NCBI GenBank assembly: GCA_012845835.1
Contig: JABAKD010000007.1
Span: forward strand, 9,273,223 to 9,337,222
DNA length: 64,000 bases
Direction: 5' to 3'
Source: Undaria pinnatifida
Lineage: Eukaryota > Sar > Phaeophyceae > Laminariales > Alariaceae
Shown here: positions 38,700-50,390 of the stretch, in pieces
Numbering within the stretch: position 1 is the stretch's first letter
Layout: every line of letters starts with the position of its first letter
Position numbers and translations under genes: made by a program
Notes under the pieces: generated by a model
Seen by the model: the letters and a program-made list of their open reading frames with translations, nothing else
Databases searched by the model: none
Told to the model about the DNA's origin: nothing

Positions 38700-39180
38700 C
38701 CCCCAATCGTCTCATACATCGCCTAGACCTAGCACCACACGTATAGCAAGCCTCTACATGAATGATTAATACGCGCGATAGGAGTATCACACACAATCTT
38801 GCAAAAATGAGTTTCGACCAAATCTTTGATCTCACAGCTGGAGTGTATGTGTGTTACCCAAACCTCTTCAAAACCTTATCCCCCCAACCCCCCCCCCCCT
38901 CTTTTTTTTTCTTTTTTTTTTCTCTTTTTTTCCTGCTCTCTCCCAAACGCCCCACATCGAAATCCGCCAGGGTAATAAACACTTCCACGCACTGAATATC
39001 CCGCTGCTGAAATTCAACCCCCCCCCCCCCCTTCCCCCCCCACCAGTTATTCGACTTACAGGCTTCACTTGATGAACTGATGCATTACCTTCTACGAGTT
39101 TGATAGTTTCCGTCCACAGACTGACTAACATCACTCTGCTGACCCTGCTAGCTACACTGTAGTTGCAAGTGGAGTCGCCG
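38700..39180. repeat. Dispersed repeat F, copy 1
   Basis: catcgcctagacctagcaccacacgtata, gagtatcacacacaatcttgc, atctttgatctcacagctggagtgtat, ttattcgacttacaggcttcacttgatgaac and gactgactaacatcactctgctgaccctgctagc. Shared with 41.2-42.19 kb and, inverted, 63.64-63.89 kb. C-runs interrupt it. Confidence 0.65.
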
Positions 39181-39734
39181 AAACCTCCCACAGCTCATCA
39201 TATGTCACCCGCCAACATGACGGGATCCAGCGGTCGCAGTGATGAAACACCTACGACTTCGTCCACATCAATGTACTCAATAAGCAGACTACCTATATAC
39301 ACAAACGCTTTCTTGCAAAATCCCCCCCCCTCCTCCCCCCCCCCCCCTTTTTCTTAACCCTAGCCTCACTCCGTATTTCGATTCAACCCACACCGTGTGG
39401 CAAAATAATTAATACACACATAGTCTAACTATGAAGAGTAACGGTATTGTAAGTGTATTATGATACCGCTACAACCCATAGTTGTCAAGGCTGGTTATTG
39501 CATGTTTATCTTCAGGGATAAATATGCATTTAACCATACTTGACAAAAGCCGCAAGGGGGAACGTTGAAATTGCCAAATGTCCCTCGCAACTTCGTTTTT
39601 AGCCCCCCGAAGCAGTTTTCTCGGCGTACATAAATACGCTTTGCAGATATACACAACAGCAACAGCCCTTCATGAGCACCACCTCCTTCCACTTGGTTTG
39701 CTGGTCAACGAACCCCCCCCAACCACTGTAAACC
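39181..39734. other. Spacer, nothing recognised
   Basis: C-rich run at 39325-39350; short frames only. Confidence 0.4.
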
Positions 39735-40120
39735 AATATGTATTTGAAAACGCCACTCTGAAACAACCCGATAACAAAGTCTAGAACGTGAACTAAAAAT
39801 ACGGGTGTAGCAACAACCATGAGGACACATAATAATATGTATTTGAAAATACCACTCTGATACAATACGATAACGAAGTCTAGAACATCAACCAAATCGT
39901 ACACGTGTAGCTAAAACCACGCGGTTACAAAAAATTATGTATTCGAAAACGCCACTCCGGAACAACACGATAACGAAGTCTAGAACATCAACCAAAACAT
40001 ATACGTGTAGCAACAACAACGCGGAAAGCACCACTTTGAAACAATACGATAACGAAGTCTGTAGTATCAACCAAAATATACACGTGTAGCAAAAACCACG
40101 CGGACACACGACACACGAAA
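39735..40120. repeat. 99-bp tandem array, about four units
   Basis: Units begin aatatgtatttgaaaa at 39735, 39834 and 39933 (period 99), with a shorter fourth from about 40026. Each continues cgccactctgaaacaatacgataacgaagtctagaac, atcaaccaaaa and acgtgtagcaacaaccacgcgg. Confidence 0.9.
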
Positions 40121-40890
40121 ACCATATATACTTCCGCATACGAAACCCAGTCAAAAGATGGAACCCATATACCCTGGGTTCCAAATTGAGGTCCCTACAA
40201 GTCAGAAACATCACATAGTCTACATAAAGTCTTTACATAGGGCTAAAATGCGTCACAACTGCTCGATGCCAAATGACAGGTTCATCAAGAACGCAAGAAC
40301 AAACAGAACGAAAGACGGAGTAATCGCAGCAGCGCGAATCATCATAGCATTCGCCCACCACACCACCCCCTTTGAAATTGGTTTTGAGCATCAGCGAACT
40401 GGGTCCAACGCATGCCCGTACGTAGTGTCTTAGGTGGAGTGAGGAGCGGTAGCAAAAATCAAGTGCGCTGCTCGATAACCTGTTCCTGACCGTCGGTATA
40501 CTGAACTTCGGTCCGCGTCTTCTCTGTGTCAGGTGTGTGAGGAATTTATTTGTCGTTGTTTAAGCAAGCGGTTGCGTTGGCATACACTTTACCTGGCTTG
40601 ATGTAAAGGAAATGAGCACCAATCAGCGATCATCTACTACACGTTAGGGCATGTTTTCATGAGCACCACTAACAAGAGCACCAGACATGGACGTGACATC
40701 TACAGGACCACAATATCTTCGACGACAGTGGGGAGAAAACAGGACGAATAATCGCACACTATATAATAATGTGAAAAATAAGTACAGACAGATATGTTGA
40801 CACTGCGGTAAACCACACGACCAACCTATTACATAGGGTATTTCGTGCCTCCATCCGTTTACATGATTGCCTGACAACCACTACCATACC
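40121..40890. other. Spacer, nothing recognised
   Basis: A 91-codon plus-strand frame (40158-40433) has no domain or splice support. No repeats recognised. Confidence 0.4.
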
Positions 40891-40891
40891 A

Positions 40892-41063
40892 AACGCAGTA
40901 GCATATGCCTAACAAAGTAAAGTCACCCTCGCGTTCAATAGTGGTGACATCGCATGCCCACGTGAGACAACCCCTACGAAACGCAGTAGCATATGCCTAA
41001 CGAAGTAAAGTCACCCTTGCGGTCAATAGTGGTGACATCGCATATATATGACATCGCATGCCC
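40892..41063. repeat. 86-bp direct duplication
   Basis: aaacgcagtagcatatgcctaac(a/g)aagtaaagtcaccct, then caatagtggtgacatcgcat, occurs at 40892 and 40978. A third partial gacatcgcatgcccac follows. Confidence 0.85.
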
Positions 41064-41207
41064 ACCTTGCCTGCTGTATTTGTAAGACGTATCTCTGTCT
41101 TAGAATTGTCGACCTCAGAGCCCCACATCTGCACGGTAAAAATAATGGGCGTGAAATCGTACATTTGAGACAATAATAATTGCTCTCTAATAATCGCTCT
41201 CCCTTGC

Positions 41208-42190
41208 TCAAACGCCCCACCTAATATCGAAATCCGCCAGATTAATAAACACTTCACGCACTGGATACCACCTCATTATCTTTCTAGAGCCATCCATGCC
41301 GCTGCTTTCCCCCCCCCCCCCCGCCCCCCCCTCCCCCCTCCCCCCCCCCCCCCCCTCCCCCCCCTCCCCCTCCCCCCGCCCCAAACGCCCCCTCCTTCCC
41401 CAACACCTGCACCATCGCCTAGACCTAGCACCACACGTATAACAAACCCCTACATCTATGCCACCTAAGGCCCTTCCCTTCCCCCCACCCCCCACCTCCC
41501 CACCCCCCCCACGTCATTCCACCCCCACCCCCTCGAACACTCCGCCCTCTACTCGCTGATTGTACGACTTACCTCAGGATGTACATGATAAACTGATGCA
41601 TTCTTTTCAAAACCGTCACATTTATCCCTTTGAAAAATAATGAATGGTTTCCACGCACAGATTGAGCTGCCTCACCCGCCCCCCCCCCCGCCCCGCCCCA
41701 CCCCCCCCCACCCCCCTGATAAATTGGTGCATTTTTTTCTTTTTTTTCCAAAACCGTCAGATTTATCCCCTTGAAGGATTTATAGCTTCCACGCACAAAT
41801 TGCTCGCCCGTCCGCCCCCCCCCCCCTTCCCCCCCCGCTCCCTTTTGATCAAAACCAGGCCACCACGTCCTTCGAAACTCCGCCCTCCCTCACCGGTTAT
41901 TCGACTTGCAGGATTCACTTGATGAACGGATGCATTTCCTTCCACAGCTGTCAGATTTTATCCCCCTCAGAAACGGGTTGTATAGTTTCCGCGCATAGAC
42001 TGACTAGCACCACCCTGTTGACCCTGATAGCTACACTGTAGTTGCAAGGGGAGGCGCCAACTTTATATCGTTAAAGAGGACACACAACCCGTAATACGCG
42101 CGATCGCAGTATCACACACAGCTTGCAAAGATGATTTTCGACAAAATCTTCGATCTCACAGCTGGAGTGTATTTTCATTTTTTTTGTTAT
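41208..42190. repeat. Dispersed repeat F, rearranged copies with C-tracts
   Basis: Fragments in order: aaatccgccagattaataaacacttcacgcac (41232), catcgcctagacctagcaccacacgtataac (41413), two copies of tgatgaa.tgatgcatt...tttatccc...cttccacgcacag (41590-41660, 41760-41810), ttattcgacttgcaggattcacttgatgaac (41896), gactgactagcaccaccctgttgaccctgatag (42000) and ttcgatctcacagctggagtgtat (42148). Homopolymer C tracts, the longest at 41308-41355, fill the gaps. Confidence 0.6.
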
Positions 42191-42289
42191 ATATATCATA
42201 TTTTTCGACCGTCACTTTAACAGCGGGGTACGTTGAATACTACACCTACATTTTTTGCGGTGGCATATACAACTTACTATTATGTGGTC

Positions 42290-42430
42290 ACAGACTGTGA
42301 GACAGAGTAAACCAAACAATCGCAATTAATAAAGGTAAGAATCAAGTAAAATGCTAGCGTACCGGGGACGAGAACACAACAAAACAGACCAGAGACCATA
42401 ACAAAAATAGAAAATAAACACAACGAACGG
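42290..42430. repeat. Dispersed repeat H, copy 1
   Basis: gtgagacagagtaaaccaaacaatcgcaat, aatgctagcgtaccggggacgagaacacaacaaaac and gaccagagaccata. Copy 2 at 47158-47300 reads gcgagacagggaaaaccaaacgattgcaat and aatgccggcgtatcgggcacgacagcacaacaaaac. Confidence 0.7.
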
Positions 42431-43654
42431 AGTGGTCGCTTTTAAAAATCGCAGTACGAGAAGCAATGTTTGTCAGTCTGTTTCATCGTCGCTCCAAAGA
42501 GTCGTTCCGTATATATATTGGTCCACGATCAACGATCCATCTTTCACGACCGCATAAAAATATCCCACAAGAATTCCATGTGTATTTCTCCCCACAAACG
42601 AAACCTGGATGTACTTTTAAAGGTAGGTGTGATTATCAAGGTATTGTTGGTGTTTCGAACGCTTCGTTGTGTGGTTGCAATAATTGCGTTGGTTACTGAC
42701 TGTTGTTGTTGGTGTTGTTGTTGTTGCTGGTCAATCCATTCAGCACCTCGACGTGAACGCGGATGGATGCTGAGCGAGACAAGCGAGAAGCGCGCAAAAA
42801 TATGTATTTTGAGCGGTAATCTCTAGTTATTCTTGGGATTTTGATGTATGGAGCGGTTGATAAAATAAAACTTGGCACGACATTATTCCCACATTGGCGT
42901 CATATTTTGTCCCAAAATTGGTAATATTTACTGCAACAAAAATCCCCAAGGTATTGAGGTAGGTATCAAAGTAGTGCATTTATTTATTGAATTTCGATAT
43001 AGGTACACGTACATACATACATGGATATAGACGTGGCAAGCGGACGCATGAATAAAATGAGGAGGAGGTAGAAGTAGTGGTTTCGATTACTGCCCCAGAA
43101 AAATCCACACAGCAGCATCATTGCGAGTGGCTGCGTCCGCGGGGCCCCGAGGGTGGTGTTATACAAGTTCGGACAAATCAACATGTTTTGTACTCTCGTG
43201 CAAGCAATATACTTACTTCGAAGTAGGTACGTACGAGTACGACCACACACAATACGCTTTTTGTCTACGACATATTTATGGCATGGAGCGAGGGTGTACC
43301 ATACATTTTGGACGCAAAAAATCAGGGGAAAAATAATCGTTCCTCCTGTTGTTAAGCTGCTCCACGCGATGGTCGTAGTAAAAGTCGACAGTATCCACGG
43401 AAGAAAGAAGTGCGTGGCATGCATTTGTCCCGTATCGCATCGTACGCGTTTGGTGTTTTTTCTCCCCGAGAAGACTCTTTGGTGGATGGCGTGCTTTGTT
43501 GTTGCTGTGGTCCCTGACTCCGTTGCTGTAATCGTTTGCCGGTCAAGTGCAAGCGGTCGTGTTGGTACGCAGCTGACAAAAATAAGTTTGTGTTGCTTCG
43601 TACTTGGCGTGGTCATTGCTGCTGATTGATAATCTCTTCTTTCTACCAGCGTAG
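42431..43654. other. Region with overlapping unassigned frames
   Basis: Plus strand 43153-43629 (158 codons) and minus strand 42984-43715 (243 codons) are both open over the same bases. The minus frame runs into a SINE. Neither shows a domain or transmembrane pattern strong enough to call; a hypothetical exon cannot be excluded. Confidence 0.3.
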
Positions 43655-43973
43655 TAATTTTTTTTTCTTGGCACACTTCTAATTTCCAGCTTCTGGACAA
43701 ACAAGCCCTTATCACAGGTGTCGTCGTCCCCCCCCCCCCGGTTATTGCCTTAATTTGTTTTTAGCGCATATGTGGTTCAGCACCCACTGATCATCGATTT
43801 TTCACCGAGTGTTGCTGACTTACGCTCTTGCGCTTTCCGCAAGTCAATTAGTGCACAAGAAAAAGCCCCACAACATTTTTTACGAACGAGTACGAACTCG
43901 GGGGGATTCCAGCTCATGAAATTGATCTATACCAGGCTTGAGGATAACCTGATACGCCACCGGGGCAGTTAGT
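43655..43973 (-). mobile_element. SINE family S, copy
   Basis: Reverse sense: t-run 43660-43668 (poly-A), gcacacttctaatttccagcttctggac, tcatcgatttttcaccgag and cacaagaaaaagcccc. Head (minus) is ctgccccggtggcgtatcaggttatcctcaagcc with B box region ctggaatccccccg (C to A-type decay). Confidence 0.7.
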
Positions 43974-43979
43974 GATATA

Positions 43980-44345
43980 TAGCCGACCGCCCGGGTGGTC
44001 TAATGGGGTTAAACTATCAATACTATGAATAGCGTTGGCCCTTGAGATAGATAACCACCGCGTTGTGAGCTTTGTTGACTTTATTTATTTGCAGAAATAA
44101 ACGAGAAGAAAGCTATCAACTAACGGCTGAAATCGCCAAGCAGCGTGGGTAGGTACATTCGACGTGAATCGTCGAGGGAAGAAAATGCTGAATTCTTCTC
44201 GCGATAATAATTAGGGCATGTACCGTAATGGGGATGTGGGAGGGGAGTCCGCTATATGACCCCGGATCTGAGTTGTAGTACTGAGAGGGCGAGAGTAGTG
44301 CGAGCATCACAATAAATGGGATAGGAAAATGAACAGAAGTGAAGT
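43980..44345 (+). mobile_element. SINE family S, copy, head-to-head with the previous one
   Basis: Head gaccgcccgggtggtctaatgggg (A box present, B box lost), then body gcgtgggtaggtacattcgacgtgaatcgtcgaggg, atgctgaattcttctcgcga and accccggatctgag. Matches the SINE at 4.55-5.19 kb and lacks the MITE that sits there. Confidence 0.6.
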
Positions 44346-44745
44346 GTATTACTGCTGCTGTAATAATACGATACCCAAGCAAGTTGCACCGATTGACTCG
44401 ATCTGGACCGACTGCTGTATATTATTATAAAAATTAAATATTATGCAATGTTATGCAATTGATCCACGTACAACTTCTCTGATCACAGGCCAGTATATGA
44501 GACGACAGTGACTTCATTGACCTTGCTGAACTTCCTAGTGAGTGGTGGTTTCCTCTATCCACGAACCCCGGCCGAGCCGATCAATCGAAGGTTGGGTTAC
44601 ACTGTGCGGGGTGATGTCGAGGCAGGGGTTCGAATGAAATGTCCGCGTACCGCAGGGTTGGGGTATACGAATAAAATAATAAAAAGTCAGCAGTAGCGCG
44701 AGTTGCCCCATTTTTTTCTAGTTGAAAATAACTTGAAGGGTTTCT
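44346..44745. other. Spacer, nothing recognised
   Basis: AT-rich then mixed sequence; only short frames. Confidence 0.4.
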
Positions 44746-45540
44746 GAACCGGGGTTGGACCCTGTTCTGCGGTGCTGGCGTTGCATGCGAACCTCAGCCA
44801 GCTAAGGCTTCCACACCGTGCGGTGTGGTGTCATCCCAGGAGAAGTCGGTTTTCGTCCCCGGTTTTTTGGCGTTGATGGCGAACGGAAGCATTTCTGGAA
44901 CGTCGATGGGACCCTATCCTCATCGGGTGCGTCGAAACGCCCCCCGCCCGTTTGCTGGTCTATCTCCTCACCGGGAGTCCCTGGCTCTACGAGCTGCACA
45001 GCCACTCAACAATAAGCCAATGTGAATAATAGATTATTGTCGCACCATCGTGCGGGGCTGTGTCGACCCGCGGAAGAAATGGGATATCGTCCCCGGTTCG
45101 TCAGGATTTGTGAAACGGGCACAGGACTCTATATCCTCCCATGGTGGCGTTGCCCTTACGTCCGAGCCCCAGCCCATCATCGGTAAGCGAATATGGTTGG
45201 AGTTCCACGTCGTGCGGAGTGGTGTCGACACGGGAGGTCATCGTTATTGTTCCCGCGTTTTTGGAGCTGTAGAGGTTCGGGGGATTCATAAATCGGGGAT
45301 GGGACCCTATTTTCCCCGTGTGTGACGGAAATGCCCCCCATCGATGGGCCTCTATCCGCCCTAGGACGGCGCTGTGGAGCTCGAACCGATCAGCGATTAG
45401 CCAACGGGATTGGAATTTTCTCACTGTGCAGGGTGGTGTCGACCCGAGAAAGCTCCGTTTGCTTCACCGATTGACGGAAGTTTTAGAAATGTGGAACGAC
45501 CTCTGGACCGGGGATGGGACCCTATCAGCTACTTGCATTA
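44746..45540. repeat. Degenerate tandem repeat, about four units of 190-230 bp
   Basis: Each unit has (c)accgtgcggggtggtgtcgaccc, ggagaagtcg..ttcgtccccg, ttttggcgttg/gagctgtag, gatgggaccctat, cggaaatgccccc and gagctcgaaccgatcagc.attagccaa. Unit markers lie near 44818, 45048, 45205 and 45425. Confidence 0.65.
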
Positions 45541-46235
45541 AGGATTTTGAATCGTAATTTGGGCTGTGGGGGGAAGAAAATCGAGATAATCATAACTTGG
45601 TTAATGTAGGGTGATGGCCCAGTTTGCGAGGAAAAAAAACATGGTAGAATCTCATATAAAAAAAATTTAACAATCGACCAGGCAGCCAGGACACCAACAC
45701 ATCGAGGCACACATCACCTTCTACAGGGACACCAGACGGCATCCACAACACTCAAGCACTCTCCCGGAGAAGCTGCCAGGTTGCTGGTGGACGCTGTGCG
45801 GGATTGCCCACGGCAGAAAGGCTGATGCGTCATCAAGAGTGCCCGAAGCAGGGCAAATTTAGCTCTTTGCTACGAACACGCAACAGCCAGCAAACAATTT
45901 TCGAAATCAGAACGCTCGTCTCACGTTCTTTGGAGACCGACGAGCCACACACAAATGCAACGCGCCACAAGCGTTCCACCCACGCCAACGCCACAGGTGC
46001 GGAAGACCCTCCCGGCCCCACCCCTGGCCCGCAGCAAAGCCTGTTTGCAGCCCACCAACAGCAGCAGTAGTAGACTTGCTTTTCGGCGTTTTTGAATTTT
46101 GAGCAGTCTGCTCAAGAATCGAAAAGCCACACCCGTACATGAAAACCCGCAAAAACAGTTTGAATTTGAAAAGCTCGGAGATCGGAAGACAGGACGACAC
46201 CAAGCAAGGCGGACCGAAGACACGGTGCGTATTTC
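45535..46235 (+). repeat. Long inverted duplication, left copy
   Basis: About 700 bp; reverse complement of 60085-60800. Shared strings include attttgaatcgtaatttgggctgtggggg, atcgaccaggcagcc, agcactctcccggagaagctgcc, gcaaatttagctctttgctacgaa and cagcaaagcctgtttgcagcccaccaacag. Divergence is roughly one base in eight to ten with small indels. The minus-strand frames (45907-46283) are open but carry no domain. Confidence 0.85.
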
Positions 46236-46490
46236 TTCACTCGGGAGCAGCCCGTCTCCACGCCTGGGGCAGCCGGTCTCCACTCTTGAAGAAGCCGGTC
46301 TCCACCTTTTTGAATCCTCGTGTTAACCTCTCAAACCCTCCTTGTGCCCTGCTTGCGCGGCCTTTTCCCATGTTACACCATCGGTGTATCGGCCACTTCC
46401 GGGCTTGCAAGGAGGACGGCACAGAATCAACCCTTGGTCTCCGGCTAGACGATCCAGCCGGAAGTTTTTGGTTCGCGAGAGATCGCCCGG

Positions 46491-47201
46491 ATGACCAGGA
46501 GTTCTCACGGATACACTGTAGAGTTTAATCAGTCATTGATGTTAGACACAAGATCGACAAGATCGGGAATACAGATCTTGCCTTTGAATATCTACTGCTG
46601 CTGTACGTCGATGACCCGTCCTAGTTGTGTACTTCTAAATCGTTTCATATTGTTTTTGTCTCTGTCCCGGCTCACCCTGCTCTGGCATGAAACTCAATCC
46701 AACCCAATTCTCCGCAAACATCAAACATCATCATCAGATCCTTCAAACCGTTTTTTTTGTTCCCAGCAGTTGAGCACATCATCAACAGCAGTTGAGCGCA
46801 TTCATTATCAACAGCAGTTGATGGGCACATCAACACACGAGAGTGACAGAAAATCACGCCGCAGTCATCCACACAGCAGCAGCGGCACAACGGCCTCTAC
46901 GCGGTCAGTTGTCATCGTCGATGGCAGGAACCGGTCGGTGGACTCCCTGCCATGTATACTGATACCCTGCCGTGATGTTTGCTGCTGTGCGATTCTCCGT
47001 TCTTCTACATCAATACCTCTTATTCATACTCCTAAACTTCCCACAATCATAGAAAAAAAACATTGCAGCTCAACGGGTAGCATGATGAGAAGATTGATCG
47101 CGATGTTTGTTGAGTACACCCGGCGTCCGTGCTTATTGTTCATCTTAGAGACACACAAAGTATGTGCGAGACAGGGAAAACCAAACGATTGCAATGATTA
47201 A
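46491..47201 (+). CDS. Long unassigned open frame, doubtful
   Basis: 236 codons without a recognisable domain, Ser/Thr/Arg-rich, ending inside dispersed repeat H. Composition is repeat-like (hstsstaver around qqqlmgtst). Listed only because of its length; probably not a gene. Confidence 0.15.
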   Translation: MTRSSHGYTVEFNQSLMLDTRSTRSGIQILPLNIYCCCTSMTRPSCVLLNRFILFLSLSRLTLLWHETQSNPILRKHQTSSSDPSNRFFCSQQLSTSSTAVERIHYQQQLMGTSTHESDRKSRRSHPHSSSGTTASTRSVVIVDGRNRSVDSLPCILIPCRDVCCCAILRSSTSIPLIHTPKLPTIIEKKHCSSTGSMMRRLIAMFVEYTRRPCLLFILETHKVCARQGKPNDCND

Positions 47202-47300
47202 TCAACATAAAGCAAGGGAAATGCCGGCGTATCGGGCACGACAGCACAACAAAACGAGCGAGACCATACACTACTAATATCAGAAAAAAATGGAAACCTA
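47158..47300. repeat. Dispersed repeat H, copy 2
   Basis: See 42290-42430; the alignment is in the same orientation. Confidence 0.7.
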
Positions 47301-47616
47301 AAAAGAAGATACCAGGGGCTCTGAAGAATGTGAAGCAAGAAAGCCAGAACGGCTGCAAGAGAAACAACCTACGTGCTGATGAAGAGACACAGCTAAGTGT
47401 TGCACGGACATAATAGAAGGAAGAAGAGCAAGATAGCGGCATACGGCTGGTGGGGAGTGAAGACAAGGGAATAAAGCGAGAAGTAAGCAATAAAAATGAA
47501 CAAAGCAAGCAAGACAAAAAAATAAGAGTCATTACTGCCGCGTTCGCGCTCCGCCCGTTGAACTCGTTGAATACAAGCAAAGAAAAACACTACCGCTCAC
47601 AACAGGGTTTAGGGCA

Positions 47617-48030
47617 TTACTGTACTTGAACACGCTCCACGTTTTGTCGAACCGGTACCTTGCCGCACCATGTACCATTTAGATTCGGCGTTCGTCCACA
47701 GCTGTATCGGTACGCCCCCCCCCCCCCATCCAGTTTCTTCTTGTTGATGTCCTTGGCGTCCGCTGTTGCGTGGATTGGCCAGCTCTTGTCCGCCTCGGTC
47801 CTGTGCCATTTCATCATGACGCGGCCCGCCGCGTCGACGACCCCCCGATACCCGGTTCCTCTGTTCTTAGCCGCTCTCAACCATAGCGCACTCTTTCCTC
47901 CTAACAGCAAAGGGGGGTTGTCCGTCGACCCCTCGGTGGCTTTGAATGCTTTGATATCGTCTGCTAGAGATTGGGTCCAACTCCTTTCTGGTCGGCCTGG
48001 TCCCGGGTGATTGTCTCGAGCATCACGCAA
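47617..48030 (-). pseudogene. LINE C-terminal domain
   Basis: 137-codon open frame: GPGRPERSWTQSLADDIKAF, SALWLRAAKNRGTGYRGVVD, AAGRVMMKWHRTEAD. The W..L..D...F..., W...A....G.WYR.V......M..WH pattern also ends the LINE at 59.1-59.4 kb, so both belong to related clades. Confidence 0.65.
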
Positions 48031-48394
48031 TGGGTCCGCCTCTCAGTTGTCGTCCATTCTACAGCTCCCGCAAAGAGGAGGTGGCTTTTGCGGGTGGTCG
48101 TCTTAACGCTCTCACATTGTGTTGACGGTTTTAGCGGTCGATATGTGGTGGTGGGCGCGCTGTCGGCGCTGGAAGCCCATATCCGTTAGGAGGTCAGCGA
48201 AGTGCCCCTGGCCGAGATTCCGAGCCACACGCTCGTACAGCAGGTTGTCCATCACCTCGGTCCTTAGCAGGAGCAATTTTAGTGTGAACGAAGCATCTTC
48301 CATATCGTACAGCTCCCACTTGAAACGATCGTATCATGCCCACGCGAGTCGGATCCGTCGTTAGTTTATGGCATAATATCGGCGCTTGCGTTTC

Positions 48395-48500
48395 ATTTAC
48401 CTGCAGTGCAGTTCCTCACATGACGAACTCAATCGCCCAGGAACGTTTTGTCGCAAAACGCGCAACCCCTACCGTGGGATGTCTCCGCGCCCAGGTACAG
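48395..48500 (-). mobile_element. Repeat family B fragment inside the LINE
   Basis: gttcctcacatgacgaactcaatcgcccaggaacgttttgtcgcaaaacgc and cccctaccgtgggatgtctcc. Interrupts RT sequence between AAGQRY and the downstream domain. Confidence 0.6.
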
Positions 48501-48511
48501 AAAATGCATGG

Positions 48512-48745
48512 TCTGCATATATATCTCTGACCCGCCGCTTCGACAACGAGCGGCGGAGCCGGGAGAACCTTGTTGAGTGTGCGGAGCAGCATTGTCTCCG
48601 TTTTCATTTCGGGCACGGTGAGATTTGCTGATTCAAAAACGGTCACAATGACACTCATTTTCGCAAAGTTTTTCGTTGATTTAGCCACAATGCCGGCATC
48701 GTCGGCGTGCAGCAACCACAGACTGACCCCCTTACACATGCCAGT
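48512..48745 (-). pseudogene. LINE reverse transcriptase, catalytic segment
   Basis: LLHADDAGIVAKSTKNFAKM, SVIVTVFESANLTVPEMKTE, TMLLRTLNKVLPAPPLVVEA. Tyr of the YADD box is His here, which would be expected to impair polymerisation. Confidence 0.7.
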
Positions 48746-49300
48746 GGTTCAACCTCCAACCCGCCCTCCCCGAAGTCCTCCTCGAGGTGCACCAAGTCCC
48801 TCGAGACGTCTGGGTCCTCACAGAAACTTGGCGGAACGGAATGTATCGCTGTGCGGCGAAAAATACGATGCGAAGAAGCGGCGACAGTACACATCCTTGC
48901 CGCAATCCCTAGGTGACATAATGCTATTCATAGTGTTCACCGTCATCCGTGCGCACGCGAGCTCGCATGTCTTCGTGGAAATGGCCAATCATGATCAACA
49001 TCGTCACGGATACGCGGAAACGTGCGAGCACCACCCACAGCCGCTTTCGGTCGACGGAGTTCTATGCGAGATCGACGAAGAACATCAACAAAGGGGATTC
49101 TCCTAGCTCGTCCGAGTTCTTGCAATCGGCGCACGACGAATGCCTACAATATATTATTCCTCGATACAAAGGATGGGCTGGCACTCTCCCCAGGGATGTA
49201 ATCGCTCAAGGCGACGCTATTACTCCGGGGCTCAAAACCACGAAATCGTGGCATCATTCATCAAAATATCGACGCTGCTGATGCCATTGCTGTTGAATGC

Positions 49301-50390
49301 CCTTTGTTGTGTTGTGAAAAAATAGATTATCACACACGGTCGAGTATCAGCTTCTTGCATCTCATACTGTCGCCCGACTGCAGAATGAGAATTGTAGCAA
49401 CATAGACTACACAGTATACAGCAGCAACCGTAACGAACGTCTAGACTTCCTTCTTACGTTCATGTAGATGAACAAGAGCAGCAACACGCATTGTGGCGAT
49501 GTGACAACAAACCGACGAACTCCATACCGGCTGCGATCCATCAACCAACAACGCAATCAAGATGACGGCATTTTCTTAATGTCATAAATGTCTTGATCAA
49601 TCAGCAGGCTCATCGTAGATGGAAGGGGCGACAGCCCTGGGTACAGTCAAGGGCGCAAGCAGTACGGCGCAACCCGTGCGAGCCCCTTCAACGGTAAATC
49701 GCTATCCTACACTACCCAGCCTGCGATCAAGGGGGTGCTGTGTTTTTTTTGTTGTACATGAGTGATAGTTTTTGCTTTCTCGGGAGAAGCGAGCAAGAGC
49801 CGCATTAGATACGTTTTGTCACAGCAATGTGGAGCGCAAGCGCGGACTCCACGAACGCAAGATGTCTGTGAGATAGGCACGCTCCACACAGACAAAAAGC
49901 ACAGACAGTGGGCGCCCACGCCCACGCCGAGCACACCAAATCTGCTGGCCTCTGGCATGACCTCCACCTTGGATTCGAAAGAGTTTTTTTTTTTTTCAAA
50001 TGCGTGACGTCATCGACTGATCACTTCTTGCTTTGGGTGGATAACGAACAATGACAGCGACTAGTCCATTTGTGGTCTATTCACCGACTGGGTACAGATT
50101 TATCTGGCTTTTGATTTTGTTCGTGAGAATTCGAAATATTTGAATTTTGAGGAAAAAATGGGCATGCGTTGGCTTTCACGTCTACTCAAGGAGGTCGCGC
50201 GCAGGATATGGTGAATCTTATTCAATGCCAGTGATGTTCAGGAGGCGGAGTAGCAACAACAGCCCCGAGCTGTGAGCTTAGACAAAGTACTGCCCTCTGC
50301 AGTATGCCCGAGATAAAGAAGATGGTGTTTATGTCCTGAATATTACAGCAGTACCCAAGCGAAAACTGAGAGAAGACGGGGAGAGGTGGG
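49301..50390. other. Spacer, nothing recognised
   Basis: No gene. Frames at 49707-50007 overlap on both strands without domains. Confidence 0.4.

Larger units (their letters stand above)
47600..49300 (-). mobile_element. Non-LTR (LINE) element, 5'-truncated, decayed
   Basis: Minus-strand RT and C-terminal domains in scrambled frames. From 5' to 3': RRLQELGRARRIPFVDV (49134 down), the finger-palm start where FVDL.KAYDSVDR is normal; EDPDVSRDLVHLEEDFGEGG; HADDAGIVAKSTKNFAKM (48700), the YADD site with Y to H; FTLKLLLLRTEVMDNLLYER; GRPERSWTQSLADDIKAFKA. A family B piece interrupts it at 48395-48500. LINE enzymes copy RNA onto a nicked target (family knowledge). Confidence 0.8.

Noticed and set aside
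42984-43715. 243-codon minus-strand frame
   Set aside because: Starts inside a SINE, and the opposite strand is open for 158 codons over the same bases.
48570-49106. 178-codon plus-strand frame
   Set aside because: Antisense shadow of the LINE RT on the minus strand.
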